Positions 12,806 to 20,669 of a stretch of 40,966 bases of DNA are shown piece after piece. This stretch comes from Neobacillus vireti (lineage in GTDB: Bacteria > Bacillota > Bacilli > Bacillales > Cytobacillaceae), in NCBI RefSeq assembly GCF_001026695.1, contig NZ_LDNB01000009.1, forward strand, positions 137,337 through 178,302, in the 5' to 3' direction. Made by a program: the position numbers and the translations under genes. Below the pieces are notes generated by a model that saw only the letters and a list, made by a program, of their open reading frames with translations, was not told where the DNA came from and ran no database searches. Within the stretch, counting starts at the first letter, position 1. The number at the start of each line of letters is the position of its first letter.

Positions 12806-13294
12806 ATTAAAATCTGCTGGTTGTTTATAATTTTCACCTTGTTGCTAACAGGGTGCGCAGGAGTAGAAAAAGAAAAACCGTCATCAATTGGGAAAATAAC
12901 TATTGCGCCATATAACATGAGTGAAAAAGAAAGTTTGCTCATTAGTGAACGGGTTGTTCCGTTTTTAATAAATAATAATCCTGGTTATATTCAGTTTTCC
13001 AAGAATAAAAGAGGGAACTATGAATGGAATCATATTGAGAAGACCGGAAATCACTCCTTTGCTTCGTTCTTGGTCCATCTCAAAGGTGAGGAGTTACCTA
13101 ATTTAAAGTTTTTGTTCGTGACTAATGAAGATAACGAGATTGCAAAAGTGGAATTAGCCGTGAACGGCCAATTCTTTAAAAAGGAATTAAAAGTACACGA
13201 AAGTTCAGCAGCGTGGGTTGATTTACCTAAACAAAAATTTGGGGAATATAAGTATAAGTTATATGATGAAAATGGGAATTTAATAAAAGAATAG
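12806..13294 (+). CDS. Small lipoprotein of unknown function (start codon unusual)
   Basis: About 162 residues. The sequence ends a hydrophobic stretch in LLLTGC, a good lipobox, so the mature protein is anchored outside the membrane. The rest is a soluble domain with no motif I recognise (SFASFLVHLKGEELPNLKFL, then a KYKLYDENGNL end suggesting beta strands). The frame opens at 12791 and has no ATG before the lipobox. TTG at 12821 would give a signal peptide lacking the basic n-region; ATT at 12806 gives I-K-I-C-W before the core, the normal arrangement, and GGGA lies 5 bp upstream. The original ATG may have mutated to ATT. Confidence 0.5.
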   Translation: MKICWLFIIFTLLLTGCAGVEKEKPSSIGKITIAPYNMSEKESLLISERVVPFLINNNPGYIQFSKNKRGNYEWNHIEKTGNHSFASFLVHLKGEELPNLKFLFVTNEDNEIAKVELAVNGQFFKKELKVHESSAAWVDLPKQKFGEYKYKLYDENGNLIKE

Positions 13295-13369
13295 GAAAAG
13301 GTTTATATATTAATGCTTGAGTTTACCTTGCTCGCCGAGCGCACTCAATTTAACTAACGGTCGCAATAG

Positions 13370-13515
13370 TTAAAGATCATAGATAGTTTTGAAACGTCTT
13401 TCGGGGAGGTGGAAGGGAATGCTAGATTTATTGATACAAATTTCCCGCCAGTTGCGAAGTAAAAGGTGTAACTAGAATGAATTCCGCTGCTTATAAGGAC
13501 TTTAATTTAAAATAA
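13370..13515 (+). pseudogene. Gene remnants in two frames
   Basis: From 13370 one frame reads through DSFETSFGEVEGNARFIDTN to a stop at 13462, with a stop just upstream and no start. From about 13456 another frame ends AAYKDFNLK at 13515, matching the tail at 12320. The same terminator follows. This looks like a second, more decayed relative of the 12185-12320 gene. Nothing else coding is evident in 13295-13800. Confidence 0.35.
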
Positions 13516-13522
13516 AGTATAA

Positions 13523-13560
13523 GAGATCAGCCCCACAATGGGCTGATTTCGTTTGTTTTG
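13523..13560 (+). terminator. Rho-independent terminator (copy of 12327)
   Basis: GAGATCAGCCC (13523-13533) pairs with GGGCTGATTTC (13540-13550) with one G-T wobble, followed by GTTTGTTTTG. Confidence 0.75.
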
Positions 13561-13802
13561 TAACAAATTTTTAAAAAATAGGCTTGATCAAATCGTTGTA
13601 TAATTTCATTTCATATTTTCAGTTTTTTATCTAATCGTTAGGTCACTTTTTATATCGAGCGGGAAACAAATTTTATTCAAAAAGTTATGGATTTATTTCA
13701 AAAAATAGTTGCAATTCATATTTTTGAAAGGGTTTTTAAAACTTCATAAAGAATTAATATATATATATATTTAGGTCTTTTATCATAGGAAGGATGGTTT
13801 TA

Positions 13803-14717
13803 TTGAAAGCATTATCTGAACTAAAAAATGAAACATCACGTCTAAAGGAATTTCTAGTATCTCATCCGTTAAGCTCATATTTTATCATGGCGTTTTTATT
13901 TTCTTGGCTATGCTTAATCCCTTATATCCTTTGGCAATGGGGTATCTTGCCGAAATCGCAAAATTTAGCTATTTTCCACGTTGCAAATGTTTTCGTTGGT
14001 CCGATGCTATCAGCTTATATTATGATTCGGACGCTCGAAGGAAAAGAGGCTTGGAAAAATATCCGAAAAAGCATATGGCAAGTCAGAATCGGCTTGAAAT
14101 GGTACATATTCGCCCTTTTAGTCATCCCTGCTGTCATGTATATTGGAATGGTGATAGTAAATAGCGGGGCCCCTGAATTCGAAGGTCTTTCATCAAAGTT
14201 TTTTGTAACATACCCTATTTATCTTGTGGTTGTTTTCTTTGGAGGCGGACCGTTTCCTGAAGAAATCGGATGGCGGGGTTTTGCGCTGCCAAGGATGCAA
14301 AAAAGGTTTGGCGCACTAAAAGCAACTTTACTTCTGGGACTACTATGGGCCTGTTGGCATCTGCCGCAATTCTTAACCAGCGCGCAGCATGGCGGTCCGG
14401 GCACCCATTTTAACACCTTTGCAACCAATTTTCCCATCTTTATCGTATGCTGCATAGCGATATCGATTATTCTGACCTGGATCTATAACAAAAAGCAAGG
14501 AAATCTGTTTAGTGTGATGCTCGTTCATGCAAGTATAAATACGTTTAGTATGATACAACCATATGCTACAAATCCTTCTTTGAAAGATATGGATGTATCG
14601 TTCATGATTGTATTTGTTTTATTGGCTCTAATTGCTCTCATCTCCACTCGTGGTAAGCTTGGATATGATAAAAATTCTTATACCGTACTTGCTGAAAATG
14701 TAAATGCCGGAAGATAG
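13803..14717 (+). CDS. CPBP-family intramembrane glutamic protease
   Basis: About 304 residues with seven to eight membrane helices. The Abi/CAAX-protease motifs are present: EEIGWRG (Glu153, Glu154, Arg158) and WACWHLPQF with His186, the intramembrane catalytic set of the Rce1/CPBP family. A third motif with N/H (MLVHASINTFS) follows. In Firmicutes these proteins act in bacteriocin immunity, signalling or unknown membrane proteolysis; the substrate here is unknown. AGGAAGG (13787-13793) abuts an ATG at 13794 but is 9 bp from TTG 13803, so I favour the TTG. A small membrane-protein gene follows closely. Confidence 0.85.
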   Translation: MKALSELKNETSRLKEFLVSHPLSSYFIMAFLFSWLCLIPYILWQWGILPKSQNLAIFHVANVFVGPMLSAYIMIRTLEGKEAWKNIRKSIWQVRIGLKWYIFALLVIPAVMYIGMVIVNSGAPEFEGLSSKFFVTYPIYLVVVFFGGGPFPEEIGWRGFALPRMQKRFGALKATLLLGLLWACWHLPQFLTSAQHGGPGTHFNTFATNFPIFIVCCIAISIILTWIYNKKQGNLFSVMLVHASINTFSMIQPYATNPSLKDMDVSFMIVFVLLALIALISTRGKLGYDKNSYTVLAENVNAGR

Positions 14718-14753
14718 CATTTATTTATGCTTCTTGAAAGGTGGTACGCAATA

Positions 14754-14921
14754 ATGAAACCATTACATAGGTTTTTTTTGAATTTTTCGATTTTCTTTAT
14801 AGTGGGTTTAATACCTAATGCTATTTTTAAACATAATCTAAACGTTATTACAGCCTTTTCAGTGGCATTAGGATTATCTTTAGGGATTTATTTTTGGGAT
14901 AAAAAAGACAAAACAAAGTGA
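14754..14921 (+). CDS. Small two-helix membrane protein (55 aa)
   Basis: A 55-residue protein with two hydrophobic segments (roughly residues 7-24 and 30-47) and a charged end WDKKDKTK. GAAAGGTGG lies 9 bp before the ATG at 14754; an upstream in-frame ATG at 14727 has no ribosome site. It sits 36 bp after the CPBP protease gene and before a terminator, so the two are probably one transcript. No family recognised. Confidence 0.6.
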   Translation: MKPLHRFFLNFSIFFIVGLIPNAIFKHNLNVITAFSVALGLSLGIYFWDKKDKTK

Positions 14922-14938
14922 TTTCTTATTAAGGTAAC

Positions 14939-14975
14939 GGGTGCGATTCTAGAACGTGAATTGCACCCTTTCTTT
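14939..14975 (+). terminator. Rho-independent terminator
   Basis: GGGTGCGATT (14939-14948) pairs with AATTGCACCC (14959-14968), ten pairs including one G-T wobble, followed by TTTCTTTATT. It ends the CPBP / small-protein unit. Confidence 0.8.
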
Positions 14976-15061
14976 ATTGTTATGGGTGCGGTTGTTAAAC
15001 AACATTTTTCGAAAAATTGGATTCTATTAAATTAATCGAACCAAAAAAAGAAGGGTTGCAG

Positions 15062-15193
15062 TTGAACAGGATGGTGCCGATTAGAACAAGGATATTTTTT
15101 TCAATTTTTACTGCCTCCTATAAAGTGGATTTATACGACTTTATGGGAGGCCGGTTGTCCAAGAAATTCATAAGGAATAGGGGGAGTAAATAA
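15062..15193 (+). other. Possible 43-aa ORF over a 13-bp inverted repeat
   Basis: AAGAAGG precedes a TTG-started frame of 43 codons (contains VPIRTRIFFSIFTASYKVDL) ending in TAA at 15193. Within it CCTCCTATAAAGT (15114-15126) pairs with ACTTTATGGGAGG (15138-15150), one wobble, 11-nt loop, no T run. Either a small basic peptide or a structured RNA; I cannot decide. Confidence 0.25.
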
Positions 15194-15207
15194 TAACAAT
15201 TGACGAA

Positions 15208-15966
15208 TTAGAGGCTTTTGCGATTCTGAACAATTTCCTGCCAGAGCTTTGGGTCTATAAGGTAAAATCCTGCAATCCCCGCGTTTTTGTTTACTTCAAA
15301 GATTATTGGGTTTAAATTAGTGTCTACCCCAACATCAATTCCAAATTCTCTTCCAGGGTATTTGTTTGCTATTATTTCGGAAGCTTCAATGGATACATCA
15401 TTTATTTTTTCTAAAAGTTCTCTTTCTTCTTTTGGATTTAACCTAAGGTAATGTTTCAAAAGTCTCTGAATAGGTAAAATCTTTGAGCCGCGACGTCTAT
15501 TTACGATACCATTGTTATCAAGTCGTTCAGAGTTAAAGTTTGCAAGTATGCCGCCAACCTTCCACTCGCCACTGACAAATTGGACATGAACACGAATACT
15601 GAAAGGTTGTCCAGTTTTAGTTACGCTTTGAATCCCTTCCTGAATGATATAAGGGTTTAATCTCCCGAAGCTTTCAAATGGATGTAATAGTTTATGGATC
15701 TGTTCAATGGTCAGTTTTTGATTAATCGGCTTTCCCTGCATAGAATAGCCATTTAGGGAATGAAATTGGTTTTGCCCCTTAGTGATTTTAAAAACTCCTC
15801 TTCCTTGGCCGGAGGTAGCGTGTTTAATGTAGATGACGTCAAATTGAGTTAAGAAAAGCCGTAAATTTTTTAGTGAATATTCAGTAGTTGTTGGAATATA
15901 TTTGGGGTTTAATCTGCTAGTGTTTAATAATTTAAACTGTTCCAGTTTACCTAATCTTTGAACCAA
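15208..15966 (-). CDS. YheC/YheD-family ATP-grasp protein (spore coat-associated type)
   Basis: About 252 residues. It shows the YheC/YheD pattern: VIYIKHATSGQGRGVFKI (ATP-grasp lysine and glycine-rich loop), PYIIQEGIQ, FSIRVHVQ, and FGIDVGVDTNLNPIIFEVNKNAG with the metal-binding D/E/N residues of the ATP-grasp fold. Proteins of this family associate with the Bacillus endospore coat; the ligase reaction is unknown. It is shorter than YheC (363 residues), lacking part of the N-terminal region, as stand-alone paralogues often do. GAGGTGG is 8 bp from TTG 15966; GTG at 15978 overlaps it and is less likely. Confidence 0.8.
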   Translation of the reverse strand: MVQRLGKLEQFKLLNTSRLNPKYIPTTTEYSLKNLRLFLTQFDVIYIKHATSGQGRGVFKITKGQNQFHSLNGYSMQGKPINQKLTIEQIHKLLHPFESFGRLNPYIIQEGIQSVTKTGQPFSIRVHVQFVSGEWKVGGILANFNSERLDNNGIVNRRRGSKILPIQRLLKHYLRLNPKEERELLEKINDVSIEASEIIANKYPGREFGIDVGVDTNLNPIIFEVNKNAGIAGFYLIDPKLWQEIVQNRKSL

Positions 15967-16175
15967 ATTTCTCACCACCTCACAAAATATTGTCTTATTA
16001 TTTTATTAAAATGCTTTTAATTTGTATGGGGAGACCGGTAAATGATTAGAAAAATTTTCATTTGAGACTGTCCTTTTGGACTTTTACATTTTAACCCGCC
16101 GCAAAAAGGGGCGGCAATTGAATAGGAGGCGGGGGGATCGGAGGGAGAGGAAGGTATCCTACAAGTAAACCACTT

Positions 16176-16209
16176 AAAAGGCCGGCTTCGTTTGTTGCGA
16201 ATCCGGCCT
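16176..16209 (-). terminator. Terminator of the DUF1659/DUF2922 unit
   Basis: Read on the minus strand, GAGGCCGGATTCG pairs with CGAAGCCGGCC and is followed by TTTT, nine bases after the downstream gene stop. Confidence 0.75.
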
Positions 16210-16217
16210 CTACCTTA

Positions 16218-16436
16218 TTAAACAAGTTCGTAATCCGTTACATTGCGTTCGATGACTCGTGCTCCTTTAGCAGCCGCTAGCTTTCCACTGGCTGTTGTGA
16301 AAACTCCCGATGCAATAATCTGTTCCATCGATTGTTTCACGAGAACTTCATTAACCGGTTCTCTTGGATTGTCTACCGAAATGCTTGCCGTCTTTCCAAA
16401 CTCCGTATCAAATTGTAATACCAATGATTTTGCCAT
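16218..16436 (-). CDS. DUF2922 family protein
   Basis: A 72-residue protein of the DUF2922 family common in Bacillaceae. It reads as beta-strand-rich (SLVLQFDTEFGKTASISVDNP) followed by a helix (EQIIASGVFTTASG). GGAGGTG lies 6 bp before the ATG at 16436. It follows a DUF1659 gene of identical length, 42 bp away; this pairing is frequent in Bacillus genomes and suggests joint function, which is not known. Confidence 0.85.
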   Translation of the reverse strand: MAKSLVLQFDTEFGKTASISVDNPREPVNEVLVKQSMEQIIASGVFTTASGKLAAAKGARVIERNVTDYELV

Positions 16437-16478
16437 TTCCTTCACCTCCGATCATTCAAATTTCACCAAGCCAAACAG

Positions 16479-16697
16479 TTAAGCTAAAATCTCAGTACTG
16501 TCATTGCGTTCCACTTTGTTTAGCGTGTCTTTGCACAAAACAGAGATTGCCTGTGCAGCTTGAAACAACTGATCTGTCGTTGCCTCATTTTTCACATTAC
16601 TAAACGTTTTAGCTTTGTAAACTGGCTTTCCTTCGTCATTAATCCCCGCTTCAAACACCAAGCGAAGCTTTGTTCCTAGTAATAATTCCATTGCCAT
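16479..16697 (-). CDS. DUF1659 family protein
   Basis: A 72-residue protein of the DUF1659 family: ELLLGTKLRLVFEAGINDEG, then KAKTFSNVKNEATTDQLFQ and a helical end. AAGGAGGTG lies 6 bp before the ATG at 16697, a very strong ribosome site; a GTG three codons upstream overlaps that site. First gene of a two-gene unit with the DUF2922 gene. Confidence 0.85.
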   Translation of the reverse strand: MAMELLLGTKLRLVFEAGINDEGKPVYKAKTFSNVKNEATTDQLFQAAQAISVLCKDTLNKVERNDSTEILA

Positions 16698-16913
16698 TGT
16701 CGCCACCTCCTTTCACCTTCTATTTATAGTTTTAGAGGGAAAAAGGACAGGGTAGGGAAAATAATTTTTGGGATGAGGGGACAGGAGCGTTGTCCCAGTC
16801 GCTTGGTCCACTCACACCTGAACCTTCTTGATTCATGATAAAACCCGTAAGAGTGTCTTAATGTTCTCCTTATTTTGTATTCACCTGTTTGGTGAAGGAC
16901 TAATCGCTGTTAA

Positions 16914-17090
16914 TTACGACATATTTCTGGCCGCTTACTACATATTTTCTGAAACATACGACATAATTCCGTTCACTTATTACCTCTTTTTCAGAACTTA
17001 CGACATTTCCTGGATATTAATTGGAAAATGTCTGGAACTTCGAGAATTTACGACATATTTTCAGCCGATTGCGACGTACAAAGTCGATGT
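16914..17090. repeat. 21-bp periodic TTACGAC array (family C, copy 2)
   Basis: TTACGAC-like heptamers stand at 16914, 16935, 16956, 16977 and 16998, exactly 21 bp apart, then at 17048 and 17069 (again 21). Sequence from 16931 to 17030 is close to 10931-11030. No supported gene lies in 16698-17753. Confidence 0.75.
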
Positions 17091-17154
17091 AGAAGCCCTC
17101 TACGTAGGTATTTTCGTGGAGTTAGCGCCAAAAAGTTGAAGTAGAACCCCTCTC

Positions 17155-17375
17155 TTTCAAAATCCCCCGCCGATTGTGCCCGTCCCCTCGATTTTCCCGA
17201 AGGAATGGTCAAAATCCCCCGCTGATTGTGCCCATCCCCCTGATTTTCCCGAAGGAACGGTCAAAATCCCCCGCCGATTGTGCCCGTCCCCCCGATTTTA
17301 CCGAAGGAACGGTCAAAATCCCCCGCCGATTGTGCCCATCCACTCCATTTTTTCGAACTTACGCCACAATATCCT
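17155..17375. repeat. 52-bp tandem repeat array (family A, copy 2)
   Basis: GATTGTGCCC units recur with the a at 17173, 17225, 17277 and 17329, exactly 52 bp apart, and the last unit runs into CGAACTTACGCCACAATATCC. Same alternating halves as at 1-240. It starts where the family C array ends. Confidence 0.85.
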
Positions 17376-17632
17376 CCAATAACACTCCAGTACGTATTTA
17401 AATTATTTCATGCCTCCTTCGTATTCAAAATAATATTGAGATAATAATTTATCGAATAAATAGAAGTTCTTCCAACCTTTTAAATATATTTAAAATAATG
17501 AAGTATAACTTCATTTGTTTTGATTGTATATTTTGGAGAATCATTGATTTATAGGGCTTTTAATGCCATTGGGGACTTTGGGAGCATTACTAATCTCGTG
17601 TTTTTTGTTGCTGTTTTGTAATTAGCCGTTCA

Positions 17633-17671
17633 TTGTAGCGTAATAGTATTTCGTTATACTTGTATACAAGT
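17633..17671 (+). promoter_or_regulatory. Promoter with GntR-type operator upstream of the GH3 gene
   Basis: TTGTAG (17633-17638), 16 bp, TATACT (17655-17660) form a plausible SigA promoter. ACTTGTATACAAGT (17658-17671) is a perfect palindrome overlapping the -10 box and matching the core I recall for the B. subtilis GntR (gluconate) operator. A GntR/FadR-type regulator probably represses the GH3 gene here. Confidence 0.65.
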
Positions 17672-17753
17672 TCGTCGGTAAGGGAGAGATTAAATTGATA
17701 AACCGAATGATTTAACTACTAATGGACAAATAGATAATAAAGGGAGATATAAG

Positions 17754-20465
17754 ATGATAAAACGGATTTCTTTAATTTTTATGACAGCAATGATCTCCAT
17801 GTCTTCATTAGTAATTCCTACTAATGCGGAAGAGACCAAACCCTGGATGAACACCCAGCTCTCTGCTGAGGAGCGCACCGAGCTGCTTCTCGATGCGATG
17901 ACGATGGAACAGAAGATCCAGCAAATCGCCATCTCGCGCTTCAATGAGAACGACAAAGGTGAGACGGTCGTCATCAAAAAGGGCGGTACTAGTAAGTACC
18001 AGAACGGCGAATTCGCGCCAGAGGGTACACTGCCTGGTTGTGAGTGGCAGGACACTGGCCGTCAAATTAAGGGAATCGAAGAACTGGGTATCCCAACAGT
18101 TCGCATGACCAACGGTGGTACGGGCGTTAAGGGCGGATCGTGTCACAACGACCCAGTGGCGACTGGCCTTCCGTCTACTCCAGCTTTGGCTGCGACATTC
18201 GACCGCGAGCTAAACTATGAGGCCGGCCGAATCCTTGGTGAGGAGACACGGGCATTCGCGCATCACGTGTTTCTCGGACCAGGTATGGACCTTATTCGTC
18301 ACCCGTACGGTGGCCGGAACTATGAGTACTTCAGTGAGGACCCGTATCTGACAGGTATCCTTGCGATTGAGCAAACAAAGGGCATCCAGGACCAGGGAGT
18401 CCAGGTCCAGCTCAAGCACATGGCAGGAAACGAACAGGAAACCGAGCGTTGGACGATGGGTGTCCAGGTTCCCTCAAGGGCCATGAACGAGTTGTACATG
18501 TTGCCATTCGAGATGACCGTCAGGGATGCTGACCCAGCCTCCGTGATGTGCTCGTTCCCGGATGTTAACGGAACTTATGCATGTGACAGTTCTGAACTGC
18601 TTCAAGATGCCCTGCGGGACAACTGGGGCTTTGATGGTTACGTCATGAGTGACCGTCGCGCGATTCACGACACAGTAGCTGCTATCAAAGCGGGTACGAA
18701 TGTCGAGCTCGACTGGGCACCACAGTACTACACTCAAGAGAAGATCCAAAGGGCTCTCGACTCAGGTGCGGTAACTGAGGACGACATCGACAATCTACTT
18801 CGTCCACGTTACATCAAGATGATCGAGTTTGGCCACATGGATGAACCTTACGACAAATTTATGCCGGAGATCGTCGATCCGATGGCCAACGGCGCTAGCG
18901 CACTGAAGATGGCCGAGGAAGGCTCCGTGCTGTTGAAAAACGACAACGGCTTCCTGCCACTGGACGGCGAGCCAAAGTCGATCGCGTTGATCGGCATTGA
19001 GACGTACGCTGGTGAGGCAAAGATGTCACCTCGCTCTGTTCGTGACGACAATGATTATGTAGTGACTCCATATACTGTCACACCACAAGAAGGCTTAGAG
19101 AATGTTATCGAAGAGATGGGCTACAACACTAAAGTGACGTACAACAATGGCAGTGACCCGAAAGCTGCTGCCAAGTTAGCTGCTGAGTCCGATGTCGTGC
19201 TTCTCATGGTCGGCGACAACCCACATGAGACTGTGGACCGTGATACCCTTGGATTCCCAGCCTTGAACCTCGAAACGGGCTTGGCTGAGCAGGAGCCGGT
19301 GATCGACGCAGTTATGGAAGCTAACGGGGAGAATACTGTTGTGGTAATGAAGACTTCCGGTACGTCGATAATGCCGTGGTTGGATGAGGTACCTGCAGTT
19401 CTTCAAGCGTGGTACCCAGGTATGGAGGATGGCAATGCCGTTGCTAACCTAGTCTATGGTAAGGTTAATCCATCCGGTAAGCTTCCTATGACGTTTGGTG
19501 CTACCGAGCGTGAAGCTGCTTTCGCGACTGAGGAGCAATACCCTGGAACTCGTCAAGACACTGGCAAGCCAGGTGGCCCTGGCCCGTACGGTGACGGTTC
19601 CGACCAACTAATTGCCAAGTACACTGAGGGTCTAGAGATGGGCTACCGCTGGTATGAAGCCAACGACGTGAAGCCGGTCTTCCCATTCGGATACGGCTTA
19701 TCGTACACGACTTTCAAGTATGATGATCTGAAGGTGAAGAAGGTCCGCGGTGAAGGCAAAGGCAATAACGGCTCGTTGTCCGGTATTGACGTGTCCTTCA
19801 CTGTCACGAACACTGGTAAGGTTGCCGGTAAAGAAGCGGCACAGGTCTACCTGACACTGCCGGATGAGGCGGGGCAGCCGACTAAGCGACTTGTCAACTT
19901 CGAGAAGGTTGACCTTGAGCCGGGTGAAAGCCAACAGGTGACTGTAAGGATTAACCAGGCTGACTCCAACCACCCGTTCTCTTATTTCATTCCGGAAGAA
20001 CCAGACAACCTGGCGAACTGGGCTGACGGCGAGTGGGCTACTGTTGACGGAAAGTACCGCGTGCATGTCGGTGGTTGCTCGGCAGACACCCCGTTGGAAA
20101 AGGACGTCCCGTTGAACTTCAAACTCAGCAAGGATGACAGCAAGGGGAACGGAAACAACGGCAACAATGGAAATAACGGAAACAACGAAAACAACGGAAA
20201 CAACGGCAACAATGGGAATAACGGGAACAATGGAAACAACGGAAATAACGAAAAACATGAAAAAAATGAAAAGCATGAAAAAAATAGAAATAACGGAACC
20301 ATCGGAACCATCGGTACCAATGTAAATAATGTAAACAATGGGAAATATGAAAATATCGATAAATATTGGAAACAGTGGAATCGATGGGAACAATGGAGAC
20401 CATGGAACCAATGGAAACAACCGACACCATGGAAACAATGGAAACAATGGAAACAATGGACATAA
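17754..20465 (+). CDS. Secreted GH3 glycosidase with fibronectin-like domain and collagen-like tail
   Basis: A 903-residue exported enzyme that likely releases terminal beta-linked sugars from glycans. Residues 1-25 form a signal peptide (cleavage near TNA-EE). The GH3 barrel shows GRNYEYFSEDP, KHMAGNEQE and VMSDRRAIHDT with nucleophile Asp300; SDRR replaces the usual SDW. The second GH3 domain has LMVGDNPHETVDRDTLGFP and NPSGKLPMTFG; a fibronectin III-like domain follows (VSFTVTNTGKVAGKEAAQVYL). From about residue 796 an Asn-rich Gly-X-Y tail runs on. After about 20367 Gly-X-Y continues only in the +1 frame, to a stop at 20490, so the present W-K-Q end reflects a frameshift. The catalytic part is GC-richer than signal and tail, indicating transfer. 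GGGAG lies 9 bp before the ATG. Confidence 0.9.
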   Translation: MIKRISLIFMTAMISMSSLVIPTNAEETKPWMNTQLSAEERTELLLDAMTMEQKIQQIAISRFNENDKGETVVIKKGGTSKYQNGEFAPEGTLPGCEWQDTGRQIKGIEELGIPTVRMTNGGTGVKGGSCHNDPVATGLPSTPALAATFDRELNYEAGRILGEETRAFAHHVFLGPGMDLIRHPYGGRNYEYFSEDPYLTGILAIEQTKGIQDQGVQVQLKHMAGNEQETERWTMGVQVPSRAMNELYMLPFEMTVRDADPASVMCSFPDVNGTYACDSSELLQDALRDNWGFDGYVMSDRRAIHDTVAAIKAGTNVELDWAPQYYTQEKIQRALDSGAVTEDDIDNLLRPRYIKMIEFGHMDEPYDKFMPEIVDPMANGASALKMAEEGSVLLKNDNGFLPLDGEPKSIALIGIETYAGEAKMSPRSVRDDNDYVVTPYTVTPQEGLENVIEEMGYNTKVTYNNGSDPKAAAKLAAESDVVLLMVGDNPHETVDRDTLGFPALNLETGLAEQEPVIDAVMEANGENTVVVMKTSGTSIMPWLDEVPAVLQAWYPGMEDGNAVANLVYGKVNPSGKLPMTFGATEREAAFATEEQYPGTRQDTGKPGGPGPYGDGSDQLIAKYTEGLEMGYRWYEANDVKPVFPFGYGLSYTTFKYDDLKVKKVRGEGKGNNGSLSGIDVSFTVTNTGKVAGKEAAQVYLTLPDEAGQPTKRLVNFEKVDLEPGESQQVTVRINQADSNHPFSYFIPEEPDNLANWADGEWATVDGKYRVHVGGCSADTPLEKDVPLNFKLSKDDSKGNGNNGNNGNNGNNENNGNNGNNGNNGNNGNNGNNEKHEKNEKHEKNRNNGTIGTIGTNVNNVNNGKYENIDKYWKQWNRWEQWRPWNQWKQPTPWKQWKQWKQWT

Positions 20466-20559
20466 TGTGGTTAATGGAAATAACTCCTAACATTAGGCCT
20501 CTGGCAAAGGGATGACGTCGGCGACCCGGTAAGTGGCGTCAGGCATCCCGAATATAGTG

Positions 20560-20599
20560 AGCCCGCGGACCTCGGCGTGAAACGCCGAGCTCGCGGGCT
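20560..20599 (+). terminator. High-GC bipartite hairpin terminator
   Basis: AGCCCGCG (20560-20567) pairs with CGCGGGCT (20592-20599), and inside it CTCGGCGT (20571-20578) pairs with ACGCCGAG (20582-20589) around a GAA loop; ACCGCTTTTC follows. Its GC content is unlike other terminators of this window and fits an actinobacterial donor. Confidence 0.7.
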
Positions 20600-20669
20600 T
20601 ACCGCTTTTCTCGACGCCTCCAAGGGCGACGAAAGGGAACAAAAAGAGTCAAGGAAGGATGTGAGAGGT

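Noticed and set aside
10914..16998. The two TTACGAC arrays lying exactly 6000 bp apart
   Set aside because: The offset is exact by count, but the DNA between is unrelated genes with no sign of a 6-kb duplication, so I take it as coincidence.
16828..17139. 103-codon frame through the second TTACGAC array
   Set aside because: Composition follows the 21-bp repeat, with no ribosome site.
19698..20456. 252-codon minus-strand frame opposite the GH3 gene with F-P-L repeats
   Set aside because: It is the antisense of the Asn/Gly repeat and the GH3 end; no ribosome site, and the plus strand has a complete enzyme with catalytic motifs.
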